Of a stretch of DNA of 64,000 nucleotides, positions 1 through 11,945 are shown piece after piece. The DNA is taken from the NCBI GenBank assembly GCA_949987565.1, contig OX465110.1:3613678-3677677 (forward strand). Reading direction: 5' to 3'. Position 1 is the first letter of the stretch. Each line of letters begins with the position of its first letter. The notes under the pieces were generated by a model. It ran no database searches, had not been told where the DNA came from, and was given only the letters and a program-made list of their open reading frames with translations. The DNA is from Luidia sarsii. Its lineage: Eukaryota > Echinodermata > Asteroidea > Paxillosida > Luidiidae. The translations under genes were made by a program, and so were the position numbers.

Positions 1-3000
1 TTTAATATCTTTTTAAAGATTTATTATTTATTTCGGTAATTGGTATATTTGGCATATTTGTAATTTAGTTAGTTCTTTTTCCATATACATGTATATATTT
101 TATTTATTTTTTTTCTCTATTTTTTTTTTCTGTCATCCAATTAGTTTGGAGAGCCCCCTGACAGAAACTAGTTTCTTTTGGGAAATCCTGCGGGAGTTAA
201 TTGGTTGTTTCTGTTATTGTTGCTGTCGTTATTATTGTGTTTGTTTGTTTGTTTTAATTGTTTGATTTATTTCTATTTTCAACTTTATTCTTACTTTTGT
301 GCTGTGATGTGAATGCTGTACATGTATCCCGAATAATGAAATAAAAAAAATAAATAAATAAGAATAATGAATGGTTGCTAATAGGTGCGTTTTGATGGCC
401 CATAGAATCGGATCTGCTGATCTGCATTTATGATTACAAATGGGCCCCAAAAATTCTGCCGTGCGGAGTTTATCATACACTATATCTTTGTTGACCCTAA
501 CCAGTTGACGTAATACTATCAGACTATAGGCTATTATCATAACACATCAATCTTGCATTTATCTACACCAGGTCGACAAAAAGTCAGTAGCTCTAGGCAT
601 GGCAGAGGCATTATCTAAGTTATGGAGTAGGACACTGAAATGTTGAATGGTCAAAATGACAAAAGACCCCAATTAGTCCGATTCCCTCTTTATCTTTCTG
701 GATTGTGCTTTATCGATTCTTGATTGTTTTTGTTGTTTTCAGTTTGTTAGATTCTTATTTTTGGTTTGAATTTCTTGGAACAGAATGCAGGTTTCTGGCC
801 AGCCCAAGACCAGCCCTTGGCAACCGGTCTTCTGGTCTACAATTTCATCAACAAGAGGCCTTTTTAGCTTATTGTGGATGGCAGAATGAATCCACTCACA
901 TGGATCCCGCTACCACTAAAGTGAGCAGGTCAGTTTTTCCCACAAGAATTTCAAATCAAACCCTGTCCCTACTCCCAAGAGTGTTGAGAGTGTACTGTCC
1001 CCTGGTTGCGGATTGTGCTTCAAGACTCATGAACTTCGATAAGGATCACAGGCATATAGTGGCCATTTTACAAACCTGTCAACATAGTCAAGGGTGGTGT
1101 ATCCACACCAGTTCTCAGTACTGGCGAAACATGTTACACTAATGAATGATTAATGATTATTGTGATATTTTGGCGTCTGAAAGTCTCCTCCTGTTCTATA
1201 CAAAAAAACTGAAAAGGGGTCCAATTCCAAACCAACTGTATTTGTTTCTAATGAACATTAAGAATAGTCTCATGATTCATATCATCTTGGGGATTAACTC
1301 ATATGCAAAACCACCATCTTAGAGGTTGTTTGCATGAGTTGGGTAACTTCAGTGTTTCAACTTCAAGTGTCACAGAATTTGAGAATAAGAATATGGAATT
1401 CTCTCTGCCAGCCAATGCCAGCCGATTTGCAAATGAACAGTAGAGTAATACCAGCCTTTAGAAACCTGGGTTTTTAAAAGATGTCTCTGGCCTAACTAAC
1501 TCAGGTTTGCTGCTGTTTTCTTGGTAAATAGTAAGTGTAATTTTGTACTTTAGAATATAAGAGACTGAGAGGAAATCGTTCCTGGTCTGAGAGCTAGGAT
1601 GCAAAATCATGGCTGTAAAATTCATGTGAAACAAGCCTTTAATAATGGGATTGTACATTTCTTTTTATATCGGGGTGTCTTTGTAACCAATGGAATCTAA
1701 TTCCGCATGTTGTCAACTCGGTGAAACACATTAGTACTCCATGTTGAAATACACTTTCAGAATGAAATAGAAAAAGTGCAAGATATCTACCACTGGCATT
1801 TCTGTATAAAATGACTTAGCTAGTATAAGTTTACCATTTTAGCATTATAAATTGTGTTACCCTCATTTGAAGGGCCTCTGCAATGGGTATTTTTAGTCAT
1901 AAAGTGTTTCCATTCAAACAGATATTTGCCCATTTCCCCTTTCATTTTACATCACGAATAGTCTACATCACGAATAGCGCCACCACGTGTTGTCTTCTAT
2001 GAGGAATATTATTATTATTTTTTCAATTATATAGTAGGTAGAAAATAGCCCCCAAAATAATTATGTTAATTAAAAAACCACATTGCATAGGCCCTTTAAT
2101 GAAAAAGAGTATAGCTTTTTTTCATGGAATTTTGGTAGTTAAATCTTATTCAGACTCAAAGGGTGAAAGTGAGGTAACAGAATTATTTTTATTGACTAAT
2201 TTTTGTTGAATATATTCCACAAAGTCAGCACTACGTGCATGTACACTAATACTGCATAGTGCATAGACTATATCAAGGGATAGAGGATCGGTTCCCAGGT
2301 ATACAAAGTTTATGCCCCCTTGATCATATAAGAGAATACAAATCACATGGAAAATAATTGATTGATTTATGTTAGAACTATAAATTTTTAGACGACTTAT
2401 GACCTTTAAAAGCTAATAATTTAAAAGCAACATATGACTATTATGATTACATTGATGTCTGCTAATTTAGTGCCCTTTCTTTGAATGTCAAAGGAGATCC
2501 AGTGGCGGGTATTATTTAAACGGAATGATTTATTTGATTCAATCACCATGTATTGGATCTAAATAATGATGTTCTCCTGAGCTCCATTTGGCCCATCAAT
2601 GGGAAACTTTGAATATCTGATAGCACATTGTTCAGACATGTTGCTCCCTTTCCTCAATCATGTCCAAATAGTGCACATGATTTTGATTTTTGAGTTTTGA
2701 TTCCTGATGATTTAGTCTAATATGAAAATTCAAGTATATAATAGATGTTTATTGGGTTATTTTATTGAATATGGGTCGATCTAATTGAGGAAAATGAAAT
2801 TTGAATCAATAAAAAATGCCAAAATGATGTGTATTGGATTGTTAAGTTTGGTTTTGTGTTCTGGTCTTCAAATGCGGCTTTGGAGAGAAATTGAATTGTC
2901 AATTTGTGTATGATTTCATCAACATTTGTTTATTATTTCATCGCAAGAATTTGTCTACAGAGGGCGCTCCACTGAAGGCCTCGACTAGCGGTAGCATAAT

Positions 3001-3002
3001 TT
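1..3002. other. AT-rich non-coding stretch, no recognisable gene
   Basis: I see no conserved protein or splice-supported exon here. The longest open frame (705-1142, plus, 145 codons) shows no domain I recognise and no codon pattern typical of a gene. A-rich stretches with AATAAA-like words occur around 340-360. The stretch could be intergenic DNA or a long 3' UTR of a gene outside the window. An AGAGGGCGCT motif, which recurs elsewhere in the window, lies near 2,960. Confidence 0.5.
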
Positions 3003-3038
3003 GGACCGTCAGTAGAACGAGTGATGAATATGCAAGAT
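3003..3038 (-). repeat. Left arm of a 36-bp perfect inverted repeat
   Basis: This segment is the exact reverse complement of 15,029-15,064, and weaker matching continues past the boundary (TTATGCTACC). It contains the word CTCGTTCTACTGACG on the minus strand, which is also the core of the satellite monomer starting ~80 bp downstream. It is either a copy of an interspersed repeat or an end of one element that now brackets the 12-kb satellite block. Confidence 0.8.
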
Positions 3039-3118
3039 CTATGACTGCTAACCGTGCTTATGAATAATTCATTAGCCCTATACCGCGTGCACATGTACTG
3101 TGTAGTGAACGGAAGTTC

Positions 3119-6100
3119 GCTCCATAAACTTTGAGTTTGAACACAAGTTAATTCTCTTTCTACTGTCGAGCCAGGCTCGTTCTACTGACGAGCCAGTGCT
3201 CCATTGACTTTGAACACAAGTAATTCTCTTTCTACTGTCGAGCCAGTCTCGTTCCACTGACGAGCCAGCTGCTCCATTGACTTTGAACACGAGTTCTCTT
3301 TCTACTGTCGAGCCAGTCTCGTCCTACTGACGAGCCAGTGCTCCATTGACTTTGAACACAAGTCATTCTCTTTCTACTGTCGAGCCAGTCTCGTTCTACT
3401 GACGAGCCAGTGCTCCATTGACTTTGAACACAAGTTCTCTTTCTACTGTCGAGCCAGTCTCGTTCTACTGACGAGCCAGTGCTCCATTGACTTTGAACAC
3501 AAGTTCTCTTTCTACTGTCGAGCCAGTCTCGTTCTACTGACGAGCCAGTGCTCCATTGACTTTGAACACAAGTCATTCTCTTTCTACTGTCGAGCCAGTC
3601 TCGTTCTACTGACGAGCCAGTGCTCCATTGACTTTGAACACAAGTAATTCTCTTTCTACTGTCGAGCCAGTCTCGTTCCACTGACGAGCCAGCTGCTCCA
3701 TTGACTTTGAACACGAGTTCTCTTTCTACTGTCGAGCCAGTCTCGTCCTACTGACGAGCCAGTGCTCCATTGACTTTGAACACAAGTCATTCTCTTTCTA
3801 CTGTCGAGCCAGTCTCGTTCTACTGACGAGCCAGTGCTCCATTGACTTTGAACACAAGTTCTCTTTCTACTGTCGAGCCAGTCTCGTTCTACTGACGAGC
3901 CAGTGCTCCATTGACTTTGAACACAAGTTCTCTTTCTACTGTCGAGCCAGTCTCGTTCTACTGACGAGCCAGTGCTCCATTGACTTTGAACACAAGTCAT
4001 TCTCTTTCTACTGTCGAGCCAGTCTCGTTCTACTGACGAGCCAGTGCTCCATTGACTTTGAACACAAGTCATTCTCTTTCTACTGTCGAGCCAGTCTCGT
4101 TCTACTGACGAGCCAGTGCTCCATTGACTTTGAACACAAGTTCTCTTTCTACTGTCGAGCCAGGCTCGTTCTACTGACGAGCCAGCTACTCCATTGACTT
4201 TGAACACGAGTTCTCTTTCTACTGTCGAGCCAGTCTCGTTCTACTGACGAGCCAGTGCTCCATTGACTTTGAACACGAGTTCTCTTTCTACTGTCGAGCC
4301 AGTCTCGTCCTACTGACGAGCCAGTGCTCCATTGACTTTGAACACAAGTCATTCTCTTTCTACTGTCGAGCCAGTCTCGTTCTACTGACGAGCCATGCCA
4401 GCTAGCTGCTCCATTGACTTTGAACACAAGTTCTCTTTCTACTGTCGAGCCAGGCTCGTTCTACTGACGAGCCAGTGCTCCATTGACTTTGAACACAAGT
4501 CATTCTCTTTCTACTGTCGAGACAGTCTCGTTCTACTGACGAGCCAGTGCTCCATTGACTTTGAACACAAGTTCTCTTTCTACTGTCGAGCCAGTCTCGT
4601 TCTACTGACGAGCCAGCTACTCCATTGACTTTGAACACGAGTTCTCTTTCTACTGTCGAGCCAGGCTCGTTCTACTGACGAGCCAGTGCTCCATTGACTT
4701 TGAACACAAGTCATTCTCTTTCTACTGTCGAGCCAGTCTCGTTCTACTGACGAGCCAGTGCTCCATTGACTTTGAACACAAGTTCTCTTTCTACTGTCGA
4801 GCCAGTCTCGTTCTACTGACGAGCCAGCTACTCCATTGACTTTGAACACGAGTTCTCTTTCTACTGTCGAGCCAGGCTCGTTCTACTGACGAGCCAGTGC
4901 TCTATGACTTTGAACACAAGTTCTCTTTCTACTGTCGAGCCAGTCTCGTTCTACTGACGAGCCAGCTACTCCATTGACTTTGAACACGAGTTCTCTTTCT
5001 ACTGTCGAGCCAGTCTCGTTCTACTGACGAGCCAGCTACTCCATTGACTTTGAACACGAGTTCTCTTTCTACTGTCGAGCCAGTCTCGTTCTACTGACGA
5101 GCCAGTGCTCCATTGACTTTGAACACAAGTTCTCTTTCTACTGTCGAGCCAGGCTCGTTCTACTGACGAGCCAGTGCTCCATTGACTTTGAACACAAGTT
5201 CTCTTTCTACTGTCGAGCCAGTCTCGTTCTACTGACGAGCCAGCTACTCCATTGACTTTGAACACGAGTTCTCTTTCTACTGTCGAGCCAGGCTCGTTCT
5301 ACTGACGAGCCAGTGCTCTATGACTTTGAACACAAGTTCTCTTTCTACTGTCGAGCCAGGCTCGTTCTACTGACGAGCCAGTGCTCCATTGACTTTGAAC
5401 ACAAGTTCTCTTTCTACTGTCGAGCCAGTCTCGTTCTACTGACGAGCCAGTGCTCCATTGACTTTGAACACAAGTCATTCTCTTTCTACTGTCGAGCCAG
5501 TCTCGTTCTACTGACGAGCCAGTGCTCCATTGACTTTGAACACAAGTTCTCTTTCTACTGTCGAGCCAGTCTCGTTCTACTGACGAGCCAGTGCTCCATT
5601 GACTTTGAACACAAGTTCTCTTTCTACTGTCGAGCCAGGCTCGTTCTACTGACGAGCCAGCTACTCCATTGACTTTGAACACGAGTTCTCTTTCTACTGT
5701 CGAGCCAGTCTCGTTCTACTGACGAGCCAGTGCTCCATTGACTTTGAACACGAGTTCTCTTTCTACTGTCGAGCCAGTCTCGTCCTACTGACGAGCCAGT
5801 GCTCCATTGACTTTGAACACAAGTCATTCTCTTTCTACTGTCGAGCCAGTCTCGTTCTACTGACGAGCCATGCCAGCTAGCTGCTCCATTGACTTTGAAC
5901 ACAAGTTCTCTTTCTACTGTCGAGCCAGGCTCGTTCTACTGACGAGCCAGTGCTCCATTGACTTTGAACACAAGTCATTCTCTTTCTACTGTCGAGCCAG
6001 TCTCGTTCTACTGACGAGCCAGTGCTCCATTGACTTTGAACACAAGTTCTCTTTCTACTGTCGAGCCAGTCTCGTTCTACTGACGAGCCAGTGCTCCATT

Positions 6101-9100
6101 GACTTTGAACACAAGTCATTCTCTTTCTACTGTCGAGCCAGTCTCGTTCTACTGACGAGCCAGTGCTCCATTGACTTTGAACACAAGTTCTCTTTCTACT
6201 GTCGAGCCAGTCTCGTTCTACTGACGAGCCAGCTACTCCATTGACTTTGAACACGAGTTCTCTTTCTACTGTCGAGCCAGGCTCGTTCTACTGACGAGCC
6301 AGTGCTCTATGACTTTGAACACAAGTTCTCTTTCTACTGTCGAGCCAGTCTCGTTCTACTGACGAGCCAGCTACTCCATTGACTTTGAACACGAGTTCTC
6401 TTTCTACTGTCGAGCCAGTCTCGTTCTACTGACGAGCCAGCTACTCCATTGACTTTGAACACGAGTTCTCTTTCTACTGTCGAGCCAGTCTCGTTCTACT
6501 GACGAGCCAGTGCTCCATTGACTTTGAACACAAGTTCTCTTTCTACTGTCGAGCCAGGCTCGTTCTACTGACGAGCCAGTGCTCCATTGACTTTGAACAC
6601 AAGTTCTCTTTCTACTGTCGAGCCAGTCTCGTTCTACTGACGAGCCAGCTACTCCATTGACTTTGAACACGAGTTCTCTTTCTACTGTCGAGCCAGGCTC
6701 GTTCTACTGACGAGCCAGTGCTCTATGACTTTGAACACAAGTTCTCTTTCTACTGTCGAGCCAGTCTCGTTCTACTGACGAGCCAGCTACTCCATTGACT
6801 TTGAACACGAGTTCTCTTTCTACTGTCGAGCCAGTCTCGTTCTACTGACGAGCCAGCTACTCCATTGACTTTGAACACGAGTTCTCTTTCTACTGTCGAG
6901 CCAGTCTCGTTCTACTGACGAGCCAGTGCTCCATTGACTTTGAACACAAGTTCTCTTTCTACTGTCGAGCCAGGCTCGTTCTACTGACGAGCCAGTGCTC
7001 CATTGACTTTGAACACAAGTTCTCTTTCTACTGTCGAGCCAGTCTCGTTCTACTGACGAGCCAGCTACTCCATTGACTTTGAACACGAGTTCTCTTTCTA
7101 CTGTCGAGCCAGGCTCGTTCTACTGACGAGCCAGTGCTCTATGACTTTGAACACAAGTTCTCTTTCTACTGTCGAGCCAGGCTCGTTCTACTGACGAGCC
7201 AGTGCTCCATTGACTTTGAACACAAGTTCTCTTTCTACTGTCGAGCCAGTCTCGTTCTACTGACGAGCCAGTGCTCCATTGACTTTGAACACAAGTCATT
7301 CTCTTTCTACTGTCGAGCCAGTCTCGTTCTACTGACGAGCCAGTGCTCCATTGACTTTGAACACAAGTTCTCTTTCTACTGTCGAGCCAGTCTCGTTCTA
7401 CTGACGAGCCAGCTACTCCATTGACTTTGAACACGAGTTCTCTTTCTACTGTCGAGCCAGGCTCGTTCTACTGACGAGCCAGTGCTCTATGACTTTGAAC
7501 ACAAGTTCTCTTTCTACTGTCGAGCCAGGCTCGTTCTACTGACGAGCCAGTGCTCCATTGACTTTGAACACAAGTCATTCTCTTTCTACTGTCGAGCCAG
7601 TCTCGTTCTACTGACGAGCCAGTGCTCCATTGACTTTGAACACAAGTTCTCTTTCTACTGTCGAGCCAGTCTCGTTCTACTGACGAGCCAGTGCTCCATT
7701 GACTTTGAACACAAGTTCTCTTTCTACTGTCGAGCCAGTCTCGTTCTACTGACGAGCCAGTGCTCCATTGACTTTGAACACAAGTCATTCTCTTTCTACT
7801 GTCGAGCCAGTCTCGTTCTACTGACGAGCCAGTGCTCCATTGACTTTGAACACAAGTAATTCTCTTTCTACTGTCGAGCCAGTCTCGTTCCACTGACGAG
7901 CCAGCTGCTCCATTGACTTTGAACACGAGTTCTCTTTCTACTGTCGAGCCAGTCTCGTCCTACTGACGAGCCAGTGCTCCATTGACTTTGAACACAAGTC
8001 ATTCTCTTTCTACTGTCGAGCCAGTCTCGTTCTACTGACGAGCCAGTGCTCCATTGACTTTGAACACAAGTTCTCTTTCTACTGTCGAGCCAGTCTCGTT
8101 CTACTGACGAGCCAGTGCTCCATTGACTTTGAACACAAGTTCTCTTTCTACTGTCGAGCCAGTCTCGTTCTACTGACGAGCCAGTGCTCCATTGACTTTG
8201 AACACAAGTCATTCTCTTTCTACTGTCGAGCCAGTCTCGTTCTACTGACGAGCCAGTGCTCCATTGACTTTGAACACAAGTCATTCTCTTTCTACTGTCG
8301 AGCCAGTCTCGTTCTACTGACGAGCCAGTGCTCCATTGACTTTGAACACAAGTTCTCTTTCTACTGTCGAGCCAGGCTCGTTCTACTGACGAGCCAGCTA
8401 CTCCATTGACTTTGAACACGAGTTCTCTTTCTACTGTCGAGCCAGTCTCGTTCTACTGACGAGCCAGTGCTCCATTGACTTTGAACACGAGTTCTCTTTC
8501 TACTGTCGAGCCAGTCTCGTCCTACTGACGAGCCAGTGCTCCATTGACTTTGAACACAAGTCATTCTCTTTCTACTGTCGAGCCAGTCTCGTTCTACTGA
8601 CGAGCCATGCCAGCTAGCTGCTCCATTGACTTTGAACACAAGTTCTCTTTCTACTGTCGAGCCAGGCTCGTTCTACTGACGAGCCAGTGCTCCATTGACT
8701 TTGAACACAAGTCATTCTCTTTCTACTGTCGAGCCAGTCTCGTTCTACTGACGAGCCAGTGCTCCATTGACTTTGAACACAAGTTCTCTTTCTACTGTCG
8801 AGCCAGTCTCGTTCTACTGACGAGCCAGCTACTCCATTGACTTTGAACACGAGTTCTCTTTCTACTGTCGAGCCAGGCTCGTTCTACTGACGAGCCAGTG
8901 CTCTATGACTTTGAACACAAGTTCTCTTTCTACTGTCGAGCCAGTCTCGTTCTACTGACGAGCCAGCTACTCCATTGACTTTGAACACGAGTTCTCTTTC
9001 TACTGTCGAGCCAGTCTCGTTCTACTGACGAGCCAGCTACTCCATTGACTTTGAACACGAGTTCTCTTTCTACTGTCGAGCCAGTCTCGTTCTACTGACG

Positions 9101-10100
9101 AGCCAGTGCTCCATTGACTTTGAACACAAGTTCTCTTTCTACTGTCGAGCCAGGCTCGTTCTACTGACGAGCCAGTGCTCCATTGACTTTGAACACAAGT
9201 TCTCTTTCTACTGTCGAGCCAGTCTCGTTCTACTGACGAGCCAGCTACTCCATTGACTTTGAACACGAGTTCTCTTTCTACTGTCGAGCCAGGCTCGTTC
9301 TACTGACGAGCCAGTGCTCTATGACTTTGAACACAAGTTCTCTTTCTACTGTCGAGCCAGGCTCGTTCTACTGACGAGCCAGTGCTCCATTGACTTTGAA
9401 CACAAGTTCTCTTTCTACTGTCGAGCCAGTCTCGTTCTACTGACGAGCCAGTGCTCCATTGACTTTGAACACAAGTCATTCTCTTTCTACTGTCGAGCCA
9501 GTCTCGTTCTACTGACGAGCCAGTGCTCCATTGACTTTGAACACAAGTTCTCTTTCTACTGTCGAGCCAGTCTCGTTCTACTGACGAGCCAGCTACTCCA
9601 TTGACTTTGAACACGAGTTCTCTTTCTACTGTCGAGCCAGGCTCGTTCTACTGACGAGCCAGTGCTCTATGACTTTGAACACAAGTTCTCTTTCTACTGT
9701 CGAGCCAGGCTCGTTCTACTGACGAGCCAGTGCTCCATTGACTTTGAACACAAGTCATTCTCTTTCTACTGTCGAGCCAGTCTCGTTCTACTGACGAGCC
9801 AGTGCTCCATTGACTTTGAACACAAGTTCTCTTTCTACTGTCGAGCCAGTCTCGTTCTACTGACGAGCCAGCTACTCCATTGACTTTGAACACGAGTTCT
9901 CTTTCTACTGTCGAGCCAGGCTCGTTCTACTGACGAGCCAGTGCTCTATGACTTTGAACACAAGTTCTCTTTCTACTGTCGAGCCAGTGCTCCATTGACT
10001 TTGAACACAAGTCATTCTCTTTCTACTGTCGAGCCAGGCTCGTTCTACTGACGAGCCAGTGCTCCATTGACTTTGAATAAAAAAGTTCTCTTTGTACTCT
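3119..10100. repeat. Satellite array, ~69-bp monomer, ~100 copies, higher-order structure
   Basis: Monomers read GCTCCATTGACTTTGAACAC, then AAGTTCTCTTTCTACTGTCG, then AGCCAGTCTCGTTCTACTGA, then CGAGCCAGT. Most are 69 bp. A CAT or AAT insertion gives 72 bp, and GCTCTATGAC or AGCTACTCC variants give about 67-70 bp. Each monomer has an internal near-duplication (TTCTACTGTCGAGCCAGT and TTCTACTGACGAGCCAGT) and a short hairpin, CTCGT-TCTACTG-ACGAG. Variants recur in blocks: 3,656-4,207 repeats at 7,868-8,419 (offset 4,212 bp); 4,149-4,427 repeats at 5,624 and 8,361; 4,999-5,265 repeats at 6,404, 6,820 and 9,000. Frames on both strands stay open over long distances because most monomers are multiples of three. 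I read these as a by-product and not as genes. The array decays near 10,078-10,100. Confidence 0.97.
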
Positions 10101-10199
10101 TTCTTCTTTTTGAGTTTTTGCTCCTTTTCCCCCCTTGTTTCCTCATTCCATCATCAATAAATCAATGTCATAAAGCATTAATTACATCAAGATATTACG

Positions 10200-11366
10200 T
10201 ATGTTGACAATGTCAACCTCGCCTGGTTTGTGGAGGTTACCGAAAACAATTTTACACTGAGTGTTCCAAATTTGTCTCATCATTTTGGAAACAATAACTA
10301 GTTCAACTGGGTTGGGCGTGTATCCCCGAATCCTGCTTGAGTCGTTTAAATAGTAATATCTAAATTATTTAATTACCATGCATTCACCGTTTTTGAACAA
10401 AAGATGAACAAATGCTCATGCATGTATTTCTACTTCTGTTTTACACAGAGGACATAATTTAATTGATGTTGCATCACTTATTTTCCAATTCTATACAAAA
10501 TACATGTATCACCTGTCGGCAAAATTCGGAATCTAAGTCTTAGTCTGTAAACGAAGTTTTTATCTTCTTGATCCATTAGTTATTTTTTCCACAGCTTCGT
10601 TCATATTTTGTCCCACTTTAGATTGGAAACTAAGTTTAAAAATTTGTGCGACACTTTTTTAACCTTTGGCTCATTTAACCGCTTTACAAATATATTTTCA
10701 TAGATGTTTTTTGTGTTTATCATATAAAGGTACACCTGTTTATTATCTTGTGCGTCTTTGACTGGCAACCAATTATACTCCCTGTTGGGGGGGGTCCATG
10801 TCTTCCTTCTTGAATTAGAGAAAAATCTTCTTTTTAGAGCATTATTATTCTTGAGGCATTATTATTCAAAATATTAAACTTCCTACCCATTTCTTTAAAA
10901 GTTACCAGTTGCTTCTCAAAAACGACATCAATTATCTAATTTGAAAACAGCCTTTGGCTTTAAGCACAAGGCTGTTCAATGCACATCGTCAGTTGCAATG
11001 ACTGGTATTAAACAAAGGAACTTGCTTGCAGTCTTATAAACAGGAAATATTTCGTTCAAAACTACCACCTGCCTCATGGAAAGCATGGATAAGTTCTTTA
11101 TAAAACATGGTCGTGGTGTTTGTTTTCAGGAAACTCTCAACATTAGCAAAAACATACCATCGTAGATTATTGCTTCCATTCGGTTTGTTTATCCAGTACA
11201 TGTGTACTTGCAAAAGTATCCACCTCCCTGATGTTTGGGGGTAGTGTGCAAGCCATTGCAGTTTTAGGGCAAGTAATTTACAACTGATATCAATTAATCC
11301 CAACCCTCCTGTTTTTTCGCCCTGTAATTGTAAATGTTTAATTCTGTCAATCTTCTCATTCCACAT
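10200..11366 (-). mobile_element. Decayed non-LTR retrotransposon (LINE) ORF2 C-terminal remnant
   Basis: The minus-strand frame 11,366-11,034 contains GGLGLIDISCKLLALKLQWL, the pattern after the reverse transcriptase domain of L1/Tx1-like LINEs (GGLG followed by an LK-WL helix). Downstream on the same strand, across stops and frameshifts, come FVYRLRLRFRILPTGD and then LCPLCKTEVEIH. These match the FxYRLRxxxLPTGD and CPLC zinc-knuckle (zf-RVT) region found before LINE 3' ends. Several stops and frame changes make it a dead copy. The 5' part of the element is missing. Clade assignment beyond 'L1/Tx1-like' is uncertain. Confidence 0.75.
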
Positions 11367-11420
11367 GAAGCCAGACTCGTTCTACTCCCGCGTTGGTGCT
11401 CCATTGACTAATTATTGTAA
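11355..11420 (+). repeat. Solitary degenerate satellite monomer
   Basis: The segment reads GCCAGACTCGTTCTACTC..., then GGTGCTCCATTGACTA, matching the satellite monomer (GCCAGTCTCGTTCTACTGAC...TGCTCCATTGACTT) with several substitutions. It lies 1.3 kb beyond the array, on the far side of the LINE remnant. Either the array once extended here and was separated by the LINE, or this is an unamplified relative. Confidence 0.7.
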
Positions 11421-11476
11421 ACCTGGCTATGGCAGCTCAGGGATCACACAAAGTGGATGCAGCTTTTTCAATTCAA

Positions 11477-11585
11477 GTCAAACAAATCAAGGAAAAACTG
11501 ACTGCGAAAATTTGAACAAATTGACAAATTGGCAAAGGAAACTTGAACTTGAGAACTTGAACCAGGACTTGAACCCTTACTTTGT
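11477..11585 (-). mobile_element. Tail fragment of tRNA-derived SINE (family B)
   Basis: The AAGGAAAAACTGACTG...AAATTGGCAAAGGAAACTTG...ACCAGGACTTGAACCC stretch is shared with copies near 13,780, 17,650, 24,290, 41,100 and 55,500. It is the antisense of the box-B/tail part of a tRNA-like element (GGGTTCAAGTCC on the minus strand). Only this part is retained. Confidence 0.55.
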
Positions 11586-11648
11586 TTTTTTGAAAGCTCA
11601 TAGCAAATTAAGTCCTACTATCAATTCAATTGGCAATTTCTTTTAAGC

Positions 11649-11690
11649 TTTTTTTGGCAGCCCTATATTGCATATTACAGCCAGAGACTG
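11649..11690. repeat. Partial duplicate of the exon B end of the RKRGCPA gene
   Basis: GGCAGCCCTATATTGCATAT at this site repeats GGAAGCCCTATATTTCATAT at about 11,965-11,990, which lies at the 3' end of exon B of the minus-strand RKRGCPA gene. It looks like a short local duplication about 300 bp downstream of the gene's stop. Confidence 0.5.
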
Positions 11691-11945
11691 TTTCACTTGC
11701 CATCAACTTAATTTCTTCTCTTCACAAACCAATAGTTGTAATAAGTTCGTTTTGTTCACTGACTATCTACAACTGAATTAAAACAATGTTTTTGTGTGAC
11801 ACAAAGTCCTACTAAGTTATCAATACAATTGGCCAATATTTGTTTTTCAAACTGCCACATCCCAGAGCACAGATAATGCAACTTTAAAAATCAGATGACC
11901 CCAAATATTTGAGTCAAGTGTTTGGTGGCACATCTCTGTATGAAA

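Noticed and set aside
705..1142. 145-codon plus-strand frame
   Set aside because: No domain, no splice context, and an unremarkable length for AT-moderate DNA. Not supported as a gene.
3078..9893. Long frames on both strands across the satellite (SSVERDWLDSRKR and SIDFEHKFSFYCRAS repeats)
   Set aside because: They arise because most monomers are 69 or 72 bp and stop-free in several frames. They begin and end wherever a 67- or 70-bp variant occurs, with no splice, promoter or codon-use evidence.
3119..10100. CRISPR-like array
   Set aside because: The whole unit is repeated with no unique spacers, in eukaryotic DNA with introns. It is a tandem satellite.
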